Shown here: one piece after another, positions 56,966-64,000 of the stretch
Layout: the number at the start of each line of letters is the position of its first letter
Numbering within the stretch: the stretch's first letter is position 1
Assembly (NCBI RefSeq): GCF_018324685.1
Contig: NZ_AP023354.1
Location: 4,898,001-4,962,000, forward strand
Direction: 5' to 3'
Source: Actinocatenispora sera
GTDB lineage: Bacteria; Actinomycetota; Actinomycetes; Mycobacteriales; Micromonosporaceae
Length of the DNA stretch: 64,000 bases
Notes under the pieces: generated by a model
Database searches by the model: none
What the model was told of the DNA's origin: nothing
What the model saw: only the letters and a program-made list of their open reading frames with translations
Position numbers and translations under genes: made by a program

Positions 56966-59401
56966 CCGGCGCCGACCGAAGCGGCGCGGCGCGGGCTCGG
57001 GCGCCGGCCGTTCCCCGGCGAACGCGGCGAGTAGGTCGATCGTGCGCTGCCACAGCCGGTCCAGCTCGGCGCCGCGCGGCGGCTCGTCGCCGTCGCAAGC
57101 GCGCAGGTCGGTCACCAGGGCGGCCAGCTCGGCGCGGCCGGTGACGCCGTCCGGCAGGCCGTCGACCAGCGCCGCCAGCCGGGTCCCGAGGTCGGCCAGG
57201 GCGCTACGGCGGTCGTCGGCCGGGGGCAGCGCGCGCAGCCGGCGCAGCTCCAGGTTCGCCTGCTGGCGGGCGCCCTCCAGCGGGTCGGCCGGCGGGCGGT
57301 GCCCCGGCGCGAACCCGGGCCCGCCGAAGACCGCCGGCCGGGCCCGCCGGGCGGACACGCCCGGTGCCGTGGCCGGAGCCGGGGCGCCCGGAGCGGGCGG
57401 CGCGGTGTGCGACGACAGCTTCATCGCCATCGGCATCATCCGGCCGCCGCCGCTGCCACCGGCGAGCGCCGCCGGCGGCTCCCAGCCGGACGGCAGCTCC
57501 ACGGGCTGGGTCACCCGGCGCGGCGTGCCGCCCTCGGTGACTACCCGGCTGTCGACCGCCACGTACGCGGTGAACCGGCACAGCACGCCGAACCGCAGCG
57601 ACGTGGCGACGATCCTCGCCTCGGCCGACGCGCGGTCGGTGGCACCGATCGCGTACTCGTCCTCGAGGTCACGCAGCCGACCACGGGCCCAGACCGCGGC
57701 CGCGGCCGGGTCCTCGCCGGCGACCAGCTCGGCGGTCGTGGACCACGGCGTGCCGTCCGGCCGGCGCGCGTCCACGCGCACCCGCCCGGCACCGGCCGCG
57801 CGCAGTCGCCCGGCCACCATGACCGGTGCACCGGGGAACAGATCCGGCATCCGGGCCGGAGTCAGCGTGTCGCCCACCAGCTCCGGCCCGTCGAACGTCA
57901 GCCGCAGATCGCGCAGTACCGGGGCGGAGATGCGCCGGTGGATCGCGGTCATCGCCTCGTCGAGCCGGTCCATCGACTCCACCAGCTCGCACCGGCCGCC
58001 ACCGAGCGTCGCGAGCCGGCCGAGGAACCCGGCGTTCACGGCCCGGTCGATGCCGACGGTGTGCACCCGGACGCCGGCGAACCGGTCGGCGCTCGCGGCG
58101 ACGATCTGGTCCTCGTTGCCGACCTGGCCGTCGGTGACGAGCACCAGCACCCGGTCCCGACCGGACTCCGCCAGCAGCGACAGCGCCTCGGTCAGCGGGC
58201 TGAGCAGCTCGGTACCGCCGCGCGCGTCGGTGCGGGCCAGCGCCTCGACTGCCGCGTACCGGCTCCGGTCGGTCGCCGCGACCAGCCCCTCCGGCAGCCC
58301 GTCCACGTGCTCGACCACGTGATCGAACCGCAGCACCGCGAACCGGTCGGCGTCGGTGAGGGTGTCCACGATGCGGGCGGCGGCCCGGCGGGCGGCGACC
58401 ATCTTCCAGCCGTTCATGCTGCCGGAGCGGTCCAGCAGCAGCACCACGTCGCGCGGCCGCGGCGGCACGGCGTCGGTCGGCGGCAGCAGGGTCAGCCGCA
58501 CGGTGGCACCGCCGTACTCCGTACCGTCGGTGCCGGCCGGCTCGTCCGGGGTGACGCTCGCCGCCGTGGCAACGGCCTGCTCGCCGTAGCCCAGGCGCAG
58601 CACGAAGTCCCGGTCGGCCCGCTCCCCCGGCGCGATCGCGAGCCGCACCCCGTCGTCGGTGCGCTCGGTGTCGACGGTGTGCAGGCTGGAGCGCACCTGC
58701 CGCAGCGGCAGCCCGCCCGCGTCGACGTGCACCGTCACCGACAGGTCGATCGGGTTCGGGAACCCGGGCAGCAGCACCGGCGGGGTGATCCGGGACGCGT
58801 CCGGCACCGCATCGGTGTCGGGCACCGTGCCGTCGCCGACCGAACCGCCGGGCAGCGGCGTACCGGGGATGTAGCGGGGGGCGACGACCAGCGGGAAGCG
58901 GAACGTGGCGGCGTCGTCGGCGTACGGCAGCAGGCCCTCGGTGGTCAGCTCCACCTCGACCCGCTCGCCGGGCAGGATGTTGCCGACCCGCATGGTGAAC
59001 ACGTCCGGCCGTTCCTGCTCGGCGATCGACGCCCGCTGCCCGGCCTCCACCGCCTTCTCGTACCGCTCGCGCGCGGCACCGCGTTCCTGCAGCTCGGCCT
59101 CGACGACCCGGTCGTCGGCGGTCATCCGCATCGCGGTCACCGCGGCCCGCGGCGGCAGCGGGAAGAGGTACGTCGCCTCCAGCGGCTCGTCGTACGGGTT
59201 GCGGAAGCTCTGCCGCAGCACCGTGTGCGCGGTCAGCCCGACGATGCGCGCGTCGACCGCGAGCGCGGCCAGCGGCAGGTTGCCGCGCGCCGTGGTCAGC
59301 GCACCGGCACCGGGCTCGTCGTCGGTGGTCGGCACCCCGGCCCGGCGCCCGCCGACCCGGTCGAACTCGGTGTCGCCGAGCGTGGTCAACTGCACGGTCA
59401 T
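56921..59401 (-). CDS. VIT + von Willebrand factor A domain protein
   Basis: The 826-aa protein has a VIT domain (about 42-170: FRNPYDEPLEATYLFPLPP), a VWA domain (about 318-495) with a complete MIDAS, Asp324-x-Ser326-x-Ser328 in LLLDRSGSM and the later VTDG, and a C-terminal Ala/Pro-rich part with an Arg-rich end (RRFGRRRRPEDGTDRRG). No signal peptide or TM segment is seen, so it is probably cytoplasmic, unlike eukaryotic inter-alpha-trypsin heavy chains. It overlaps the MerR stop by 4 bp (ATGA). Proteins of this layout are known in Actinobacteria; their ligand and role are not. Confidence 0.88.
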   Translation of the reverse strand: MTVQLTTLGDTEFDRVGGRRAGVPTTDDEPGAGALTTARGNLPLAALAVDARIVGLTAHTVLRQSFRNPYDEPLEATYLFPLPPRAAVTAMRMTADDRVVEAELQERGAARERYEKAVEAGQRASIAEQERPDVFTMRVGNILPGERVEVELTTEGLLPYADDAATFRFPLVVAPRYIPGTPLPGGSVGDGTVPDTDAVPDASRITPPVLLPGFPNPIDLSVTVHVDAGGLPLRQVRSSLHTVDTERTDDGVRLAIAPGERADRDFVLRLGYGEQAVATAASVTPDEPAGTDGTEYGGATVRLTLLPPTDAVPPRPRDVVLLLDRSGSMNGWKMVAARRAAARIVDTLTDADRFAVLRFDHVVEHVDGLPEGLVAATDRSRYAAVEALARTDARGGTELLSPLTEALSLLAESGRDRVLVLVTDGQVGNEDQIVAASADRFAGVRVHTVGIDRAVNAGFLGRLATLGGGRCELVESMDRLDEAMTAIHRRISAPVLRDLRLTFDGPELVGDTLTPARMPDLFPGAPVMVAGRLRAAGAGRVRVDARRPDGTPWSTTAELVAGEDPAAAAVWARGRLRDLEDEYAIGATDRASAEARIVATSLRFGVLCRFTAYVAVDSRVVTEGGTPRRVTQPVELPSGWEPPAALAGGSGGGRMMPMAMKLSSHTAPPAPGAPAPATAPGVSARRARPAVFGGPGFAPGHRPPADPLEGARQQANLELRRLRALPPADDRRSALADLGTRLAALVDGLPDGVTGRAELAALVTDLRACDGDEPPRGAELDRLWQRTIDLLAAFAGERPAPEPAPRRFGRRRRPEDGTDRRGSFWR

Positions 59402-60222
59402 CGCGGTTCCTCCTGCGGGTCGCTCCGGTCAGTGTGGTCCTGCGGGCCGGCGGCCGCCCGGCTCTCGGCGCGGTGCGAGGCGAGCGCGGCGAGCAACGGC
59501 GCCGCCGCCGCACGCAGCGCAGCGGACTGCGCCTCGGTGGGCGCCGCGTCTCCCGGCGGCAGCAGCAGGATCGCGCCGTCACCCAGCGCCAGCCCGTGCA
59601 CGGCGCCGACCGCGGCGGGCGCCCTCATCGCGCCGTACCCGATGCCCCTCATCGCGCCGTCGTCGACCGCGGCGGGCGCCTGCACCGCACCGTGCCCGGC
59701 GGCGGCCGGGCCGGGGCTCTCACCCGACGCGATCTCGTCGCCGGACGCGCCGGGCGCAGCCGGCGATTCGCCGAGTGCGGCCGGCGGCGGGGCGGCGGGC
59801 GCAGCGGCCGCGGGCTGGTCGAGCCAGAACCGACGGCGCACCGGCGCCTCCGGCCGCGTCGGCGCGTCGGCGGACCCGGCGAGCAGGTCGGGTGGGATCG
59901 CGGCGATCGCCGCGAGCTCGGCGTCGTCGGCGCCGGCCAGCTCGGCCTGGATGTCGGCGAGCCGGGCGCCCTGCGCCTGCCGGCGCTTGATCGCGACCAG
60001 CTGCAACAGCTGGCGGGGGCCGTAGAGCGCGACCCGGCCGCGCATCACGCCGGGGCGGTCGACCAGGCCGGTCGACGCGTACCACCGGACGGCGCGGCGG
60101 TCCGGCAGCTGCCGGACCCGGCCGTTCACGGTCGAGGTGGCGGCGGAGAGGGCGCGGCCGGCCCGCTCGACGAGTTCGTCGAGCGTCCAGAGCGGGTCGG
60201 CCCGCCGCGGCGGCGTGTCCAT
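59398..60222 (-). CDS. MerR-like regulator fused to a long Ala-rich C-terminus
   Basis: The first 100 residues hold a MerR-type winged helix: LDELVERAGRALSAAT, VRWYASTGLVDRPGVMRGRVALYG and LLQLVAIKRRQAQGARLADIQAEL. The remaining 170 residues are Ala/Gly/Pro-rich with GAMRAPAAV-type repeats and show no ligand-binding domain. ATG start at 60222 with a TTGACA at 60253-60258 (minus strand) close upstream, so the message could be leaderless. It is coupled to the VIT-VWA gene by overlap and divergent from the PadR gene, with a 25-bp dyad between. Confidence 0.85.
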   Translation of the reverse strand: MDTPPRRADPLWTLDELVERAGRALSAATSTVNGRVRQLPDRRAVRWYASTGLVDRPGVMRGRVALYGPRQLLQLVAIKRRQAQGARLADIQAELAGADDAELAAIAAIPPDLLAGSADAPTRPEAPVRRRFWLDQPAAAAPAAPPPAALGESPAAPGASGDEIASGESPGPAAAGHGAVQAPAAVDDGAMRGIGYGAMRAPAAVGAVHGLALGDGAILLLPPGDAAPTEAQSAALRAAAAPLLAALASHRAESRAAAGPQDHTDRSDPQEEPR

Positions 60223-60232
60223 ACAAGAACCA

Positions 60233-60257
60233 TGACACTGTCATTGTGTCAGTGTCA
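60233..60257. promoter_or_regulatory. 25-bp dyad, probable MerR operator
   Basis: TGACACTG-N9-CAGTGTCA has perfect 8-bp arms; the inner bases (TGACA-C-TGTCA) repeat part of it. It lies 11-35 bp before the MerR start. The outer arm contains TTGACA on the minus strand, which fits a -35 element, the place where MerR proteins bind. A -10 could not be set with confidence. Confidence 0.7.
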
Positions 60258-60294
60258 ACCGTCACAGCGAAGGTCTTGCCAGAAGAGTGCTAAC

Positions 60295-60309
60295 GATATA
60301 TCTTCGAAG
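60295..60309. promoter_or_regulatory. Candidate PadR binding site
   Basis: GATATATC (60295-60302) is a palindrome that runs into a second, CTTCGAAG (60302-60309). AT-rich GATATATC-like sites have been described for actinobacterial PadR regulators. It lies 38-52 bp before the PadR start. Confidence 0.5.
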
Positions 60310-60346
60310 ACACGTGATAGAGCTGAGAATACAAAGGAGAAGGATC

Positions 60347-61102
60347 ATGGAATACGCCATGGACCCACGAGCAGCACATCTGCGCAGCGCCCTCGGCCGC
60401 GGCTTCGCCCGCTTCGCCGAGTCCGAGCACCACCACGACGGCGGCCACAGCCACGGCCGCGGAGGCCGCGGACACGGCGGCGCCGAGCGGCGCGCGTACC
60501 ACCGGGGCTGGCGCGGCGGAGGGCCGGGCTTCGGCCCCGGCTTCGGCGGCTTCGGGCCGGGCTTTCCGTTCGGCCCCGGCGGTCACCGCGGCGGCCGGCG
60601 CGGCTCCCGCGCGGCTCGCGGTGACATCCGGCTGGCCGCGCTGGGGCTGCTCGCCGAGCAGCCGATGCACGGCTACCAGCTGATGCGCGAGATCGCGACC
60701 CGCAGCGAGGGCGCCTGGCGCGCCAGCCCGGGCGCGGTCTACCCCGCCCTCCAGCAGTTGGAGGACGAGGGGCTCATCGAGCCGCAGCCCGGCGCCGGCA
60801 AGCGGGTGTTCACCGTGACCGAGCAGGGCCGGGAGTACGTCGAGGAGCACCGCGACGAGATCGACGGGGTGTGGCGCTCGGCGGCCGAAGGAGTAGACGA
60901 GAGCTGGCTCGCGCTGGCCGATACCGGCCGGCAGGTGATGCAGGCCTTCGGCCAGGTGGTCAGCGCCGGCAACCGGCAGCAGGTCGCGGCGGCCACCAAG
61001 CTGATGGCCGACACCCGCCGCCAGCTGTACCGGATCCTCGCCGAGGACGAGTCGGACGAGCCGGCCGACAGCGGACCGGCCGAGGAGGCCCAGAACGACT
61101 GA
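60347..61102 (+). CDS. PadR-family regulator with a His/Gly-rich N-terminal region
   Basis: The 251-aa protein has a first part (about 28-92) very rich in His, Gly, Arg, Pro and Phe (HHHDGGHSHGRGGRGHGG, then PGFGPGFGGFGPGFPFGPGG), then a PadR winged helix (about 93-170: IRLAALGLLAEQPMHGYQLM, GAVYPALQQLEDEGLIEP, KRVFTVTEQGREYVEEH) and a C-terminal helical part (Vir_act_alpha-like) to about 240. ATG start at 60347 behind AAAGGAG; an upstream ATG in the frame lacks an RBS. It is divergent from MerR. The His-rich region could bind metal ions; this is not shown by the sequence. Confidence 0.88.
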   Translation: MEYAMDPRAAHLRSALGRGFARFAESEHHHDGGHSHGRGGRGHGGAERRAYHRGWRGGGPGFGPGFGGFGPGFPFGPGGHRGGRRGSRAARGDIRLAALGLLAEQPMHGYQLMREIATRSEGAWRASPGAVYPALQQLEDEGLIEPQPGAGKRVFTVTEQGREYVEEHRDEIDGVWRSAAEGVDESWLALADTGRQVMQAFGQVVSAGNRQQVAAATKLMADTRRQLYRILAEDESDEPADSGPAEEAQND

Positions 61103-61157
61103 CGGATCACTTCCGCGGTCAAAAACAGGACGCTGGCCACCGCGCCACGCGATCATG

Positions 61158-61191
61158 ACAACAGCCGGACCCGGCCGGGTCCGGCTGTTGT
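61158..61191. promoter_or_regulatory. 34-bp perfect palindrome before the universal stress protein
   Basis: Perfect 17-bp arms meet at the centre without a loop (61158-61174 and 61175-61191). It lies 56 bp after the PadR stop and 17 bp before the usp ATG, so the Shine-Dalgarno (GAGGAGAG) follows at once. It may be the padR terminator, a 5'-leader hairpin of usp, or a protein site. Confidence 0.75.
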
Positions 61192-61207
61192 GGTGAGGAG
61201 AGCGCAG

Positions 61208-62095
61208 ATGACACAGATCCCGGACGGCCCGGTCGTGGTGGGCGTCGACGGGTCGCCGGCGGGCGGCGCGGCGATCGACTGGGCGGCGCGGTTCGCCGCC
61301 GAACGCAAGCTCCCACTGCGGTTGATCTACGTGTTCCCGTTCCCGTCGCTGGCCGCCTCGGTCGCGCCGGAGAGCCTGCCGACCGAGTCCGAGTTGCGCC
61401 CCGGCTTCGAGCGGATGGTCGGCGAGGCCGCGGACCGGGCCCGCAAGGCGGCCGGTGCCGAGCTGGTGGTCAGTGGCACCGTCATCGAGGGCGTACCGGC
61501 CGAGGCGCTGATCGACGAGTCGCAGCGCGCCGGGCTGGTGGTGCTCGGCAGCCGCGGGTACGGCGGCTTCCGCGGGCTGCTGGTCGGGTCGGTCAGCGTG
61601 CAGGTCGCGGCGCACGCGGCGAGCCCGGTCGTGGTGGTACCGCCGCGCGGCGACGGCGCCGGCACCGGACCCGTCGTGGTCGGCGTGGACGGCTCGGAAC
61701 TGTCCGAGTCGGCGGTCGCGTTCGCGTTCGAGGCGGCGTCGTTCCGCAACGCCGAGCTGATCGCGGTCAGCGCCTGGCAGGTACCGGCCGGGCTCGACCT
61801 GGTGCCGATGCAGGTCGACGTGGACCAGTTCGGCGCCGACCAGGACCGGGCGCTGGCCGAGAGCCTGGCCGGCTACCAGGAGCGCTACCCGGACGTGCGG
61901 GTACGCCGGCAGGTGTCGCTGGGCAGCGCGGCGCAGGTGCTGCTGGAGGCCGCGGCGGACGCCCAGTTGATCGTGGTCGGCTCGCGCGGGCGTGGCGGCT
62001 TCAAGGGACTGCTGCTGGGCTCGGTCAGCCAGTCGGTGCTGCACAACGCGAACTGCCCGGTCGCGATCATCAAGGACCGCGCCACCGAGGAGTGA
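61208..62095 (+). CDS. Tandem universal stress protein (two Usp domains)
   Basis: The 295-aa protein has two UspA domains (about 8-143 and 155-290). Each has the ATP-binding G-x2-G-x9-G(S/T) motif: GSRGYGGFRGLLVGSVS and GSRGRGGFKGLLLGSVSQ. Two-domain ATP-binding Usps are common in Actinobacteria, where they are induced in hypoxia or dormancy. The ATG at 61208 (MTQIPDGP) was chosen for its Shine-Dalgarno. It converges with the DUF1707 gene. Its client is unknown. Confidence 0.93.
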   Translation: MTQIPDGPVVVGVDGSPAGGAAIDWAARFAAERKLPLRLIYVFPFPSLAASVAPESLPTESELRPGFERMVGEAADRARKAAGAELVVSGTVIEGVPAEALIDESQRAGLVVLGSRGYGGFRGLLVGSVSVQVAAHAASPVVVVPPRGDGAGTGPVVVGVDGSELSESAVAFAFEAASFRNAELIAVSAWQVPAGLDLVPMQVDVDQFGADQDRALAESLAGYQERYPDVRVRRQVSLGSAAQVLLEAAADAQLIVVGSRGRGGFKGLLLGSVSQSVLHNANCPVAIIKDRATEE

Positions 62096-62138
62096 AGCCC
62101 GGCCGCCGCAGCCGGCACGCGGGACTCCGAAACAGACC

Positions 62139-62771
62139 CTAGCGGTCGGCGAGCAGCTGAACGTACTGGACCTGCCGGTGGATGGCGTACGCGTCCGCAG
62201 CGCTGCGCACCGGCAGGTCCACCACGTGCTGCCGGCTGCCGTCGGTGCCGCAGACCTGCACCACGCCGGTCGTCTGGTCCTGCCGGACCAGCAGGAACAG
62301 CAGCGACACGAACGGCACCACGAAGAAGCCGAGTACCGCGGCCACCACCGCCGCGGTCGGGATCACCCGGCGCGTCTGCCAGTAGTCGTAGCTGCGCCAC
62401 ACCGAACCGGACAGCGGGAAGCTTCCGCCCGGGGTACGCACCGTGTCGGCGGTGACGGCGAGCGGACCGAACCGCACCAGCACCTCGGTGGCCGGACCGT
62501 TCCAGCGCGGTGGACGCGGCGGTGCCGGCGCCAGGTCCGCGGTCAGCGCGGCGAACTGGGACCGACTGGTCGCCGCGTAGGCGGCCGCGGCCCGCCGGTC
62601 GAACTCGGCCAGATCCAGCCGCCCGGCGCCGACCGCCTCCCGCAGCCGCCCCACCAGCGCGTCCCGCTCGTCGTCGGTCGGTTGAACGCCCCCGCCCGGC
62701 CCACCGGCCGAGGTGAGTTCGGCGTCGGCGGGCCGCGGCGCCGCCGGAGTCTGCAGTGCCATGCCCCCCAT
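62139..62771 (-). CDS. DUF1707 domain membrane protein
   Basis: The 210-aa protein has an Ala/Pro/Gly-rich leader, a DUF1707 (SHOCT-like) domain (about 36-85: DDERDALVGRLREAVGAGRLDLAEFDRRAAAAY) and one or two TM segments near residues 145-170. The C-terminal 45 residues (VCGTDGSRQHVVDL... VQLLADR) are outside or in the cytoplasm. An ATG at 62771 was taken, with an alternative at 62762 nine bases on. Function unknown; DUF1707 is common in actinobacterial membrane proteins of the cell surface. Confidence 0.82.
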   Translation of the reverse strand: MGGMALQTPAAPRPADAELTSAGGPGGGVQPTDDERDALVGRLREAVGAGRLDLAEFDRRAAAAYAATSRSQFAALTADLAPAPPRPPRWNGPATEVLVRFGPLAVTADTVRTPGGSFPLSGSVWRSYDYWQTRRVIPTAAVVAAVLGFFVVPFVSLLFLLVRQDQTTGVVQVCGTDGSRQHVVDLPVRSAADAYAIHRQVQYVQLLADR

Positions 62772-62872
62772 GCTCGTCGCCGAGCCGGGTTCCGGCATCA
62801 GGCGCGGTACCCAGCTGTCCCCGATCCGTCCCTCAGGGATGACCCCGAGCCGCCGGCGCTTCCGCGTCCGGT

Positions 62873-63808
62873 TCAGGCCACCTCGGAGGTGGCGAGCCGG
62901 CCGGGGACCACGGCCGGGCCGGACGCGGACCGCTCGTGCACGCCCAGCGCGGTCACCGCGGCCGCCACCAGCGCCACGCCGAGCCACTGGGTCAGCGCGA
63001 ACTTCTCCCCCAGCGCGAACACCCCGACCAGCGCCGCCGTCGCCGGGAACGCCAGCTCGGCCAGCGTGGCGCGCGACGCCGCGGTGCGCCGCAACCCGCG
63101 GTAGTAGAGCATCAGCGCGAGCAGGCCCGGGATCAGCGCCAGCGCGACCACCGCCGGCCAGTCCGCCGGCGCGACCCGCCACGAGGTACCGGTCGCGAGC
63201 GCGATCAGCACCGCGGTGGGCAGCCCGATCGCGAACCGCAGCACGGTCAGGGTGGTCGGGTCCAGGTCGGCGGACACCAGCCGGCCCAGCACCGTACCGC
63301 CGGCCCACAGCGCGGCGGCACCGACCGCGAGCAGGGCCGCCTCGGCGCTCGCCAGCCCGACGTGCAGCGGGTCCGGGAAGGTCAGCAGCCAGGCGCCGGC
63401 GAGCGCCGGCACCACGAACAGCAGGTACCGGCGATGCAGCCGCTCGCCGAGCAGCAGCCCGGCCAGCCCGATCGCGAACAGCGGCTGCAGCTTCTGCAGT
63501 ACCAGCGGGGTGATCGCGTCGCCCTTGGTGAACGCCAGGGTGAACAGCGTGGTCGCCAGCGCCGAGGCGCCGGCACCGACGCCGATCATGGCGAGCCGCT
63601 GCCGGCCGGACAACCCCCGCCACCCGCGCCAGGCCCGCGGCAGCAGGGGCGACAGGATCGCCACGCACACCGCGTGTTCCAGTACGACGATCAGCGGCGT
63701 GGGCAGCTGGGTGGTCAGCGGCTTGCGCAGCAGCGCGTCGGTGCCCCACAGCGCCGACGACAGTGCCACCAGCCAGGTCAGGTCCCGGGTACGGGCTGCT
63801 CCGGTCAT
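62873..63808 (-). CDS. EamA/DMT-superfamily transporter
   Basis: The 311-aa protein has ten hydrophobic segments in two repeats of the EamA domain (LFTLAFTKGDAITPLVLQKLQPLFAI... and LAELAFPATAALVGVFALGEKF...), the layout of drug/metabolite exporters. The ATG at 63808 (MTGAARTRDL) was chosen; longer frames start at non-conserved sequence. It is upstream of the DUF1707 gene by 101 bp on the same strand. The substrate cannot be inferred. Confidence 0.9.
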   Translation of the reverse strand: MTGAARTRDLTWLVALSSALWGTDALLRKPLTTQLPTPLIVVLEHAVCVAILSPLLPRAWRGWRGLSGRQRLAMIGVGAGASALATTLFTLAFTKGDAITPLVLQKLQPLFAIGLAGLLLGERLHRRYLLFVVPALAGAWLLTFPDPLHVGLASAEAALLAVGAAALWAGGTVLGRLVSADLDPTTLTVLRFAIGLPTAVLIALATGTSWRVAPADWPAVVALALIPGLLALMLYYRGLRRTAASRATLAELAFPATAALVGVFALGEKFALTQWLGVALVAAAVTALGVHERSASGPAVVPGRLATSEVA

Positions 63809-64000
63809 CGCTCGATCATGTCCTGTCGCCGGTGCCGGCCGCGAGCCGGCCGTGACCATCCGCCCATCATCACCCGGTGCGGTGAGCCGCCGCACGGCCG
63901 GTGCGGGCGCAGACGACCAGGTCACAGCGGCGCACGCCGCCGCCGACGACCGCAAACCAGACCAATACAGTCGGGTGAACCCCTCCCCTCGACCGGCAAG

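Overview
The window is high-GC actinobacterial chromosome, most like Micromonosporaceae. The evidence is frequent GTG starts, eight 4-bp stop/start overlaps, an EF-P of the actinobacterial type, a phosphatidylinositol-mannoside gene set, a SecD with a long Ser/Lys/Pro insert, and a backbone gene order (thrS, HIT, pgsA, acyltransferase, pimA, pdxS, pdxT, yebC, ruvCAB, yajC, secD, secF, apt, relA, hisS, aspS, rarA, alaS, ruvX, mltG, aroE, prepilin peptidase, aroC, aroK, aroB, aroQ, efp, nusB) that matches Mycobacterium and other Actinobacteria. No rRNA, tRNA, CRISPR array, insertion sequence or prophage was seen. Genus cannot be fixed from the sequence alone.

Layout. 1-8 kb: nusB start (partial), efp, an inserted AHSA1-type gene on the + strand, the shikimate cluster aroQ-aroB-aroK-aroC, a short prepilin peptidase, aroE, mltG and ruvX. 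8-13.4 kb: alaS, two small membrane proteins (DUF6167-like, DUF948) and rarA. 13.5-24.2 kb: an accessory block holding a PTS-type dihydroxyacetone kinase operon (dhaK-dhaL-dhaM, the last fused to HPr and a complete Enzyme I), a divergent TetR/FAD-monooxygenase pair with two operators, an orphan sulfotransferase behind an AT-rich promoter region, a DUF6069-like membrane protein, an RmlD-like reductase, and a NarL-type two-component system with a small membrane protein. 24.3-33.3 kb: aspS, hisS, a glyoxalase-II-like hydrolase, a lipid-anchored or membrane-anchored cyclophilin (divergent), a 56-aa ORF, the bifunctional (p)ppGpp enzyme and apt. 33.3-46.2 kb: secF, secD, yajC, ruvB-ruvA-ruvC (SOS box in front), yebC, pdxT-pdxS, a LemA-like protein, and the PIM genes pimA, acyltransferase and pgsA. 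46.5-54.6 kb: EF-G2, MarR/MFS efflux pair, a K+ channel, HIT phosphorylase overlapped by a serine hydrolase, and a very small GntR regulator facing an 80-aa unknown. 54.6-64 kb: thrS, a MerR/VIT-VWA operon divergent from a PadR regulator, a tandem universal stress protein, a DUF1707 protein and an EamA transporter.

How it fits together. Most minus-strand genes are housekeeping and arranged as translationally coupled operons: aromatic amino acid precursors, recombination repair (ruvCAB under apparent LexA control), protein export, PLP synthesis, PIM lipid synthesis and tRNA charging. The accessory genes are mostly small regulator/effector pairs, several with clear dyads in the shared intergenic region (TetR 18733-18767, MerR 60233-60257, PadR 60295-60309, GntR 54203-54217). 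Short tandem duplications recur across the window, both between genes and inside rarA and pimA. The best candidates for undescribed biology are the mini-GntR/80-aa pair with its structured leader, the MerR/VIT-VWA operon, the self-contained Dha phosphorelay, and the overlap of the SOS box with an RBS-sequestering hairpin before ruvC.
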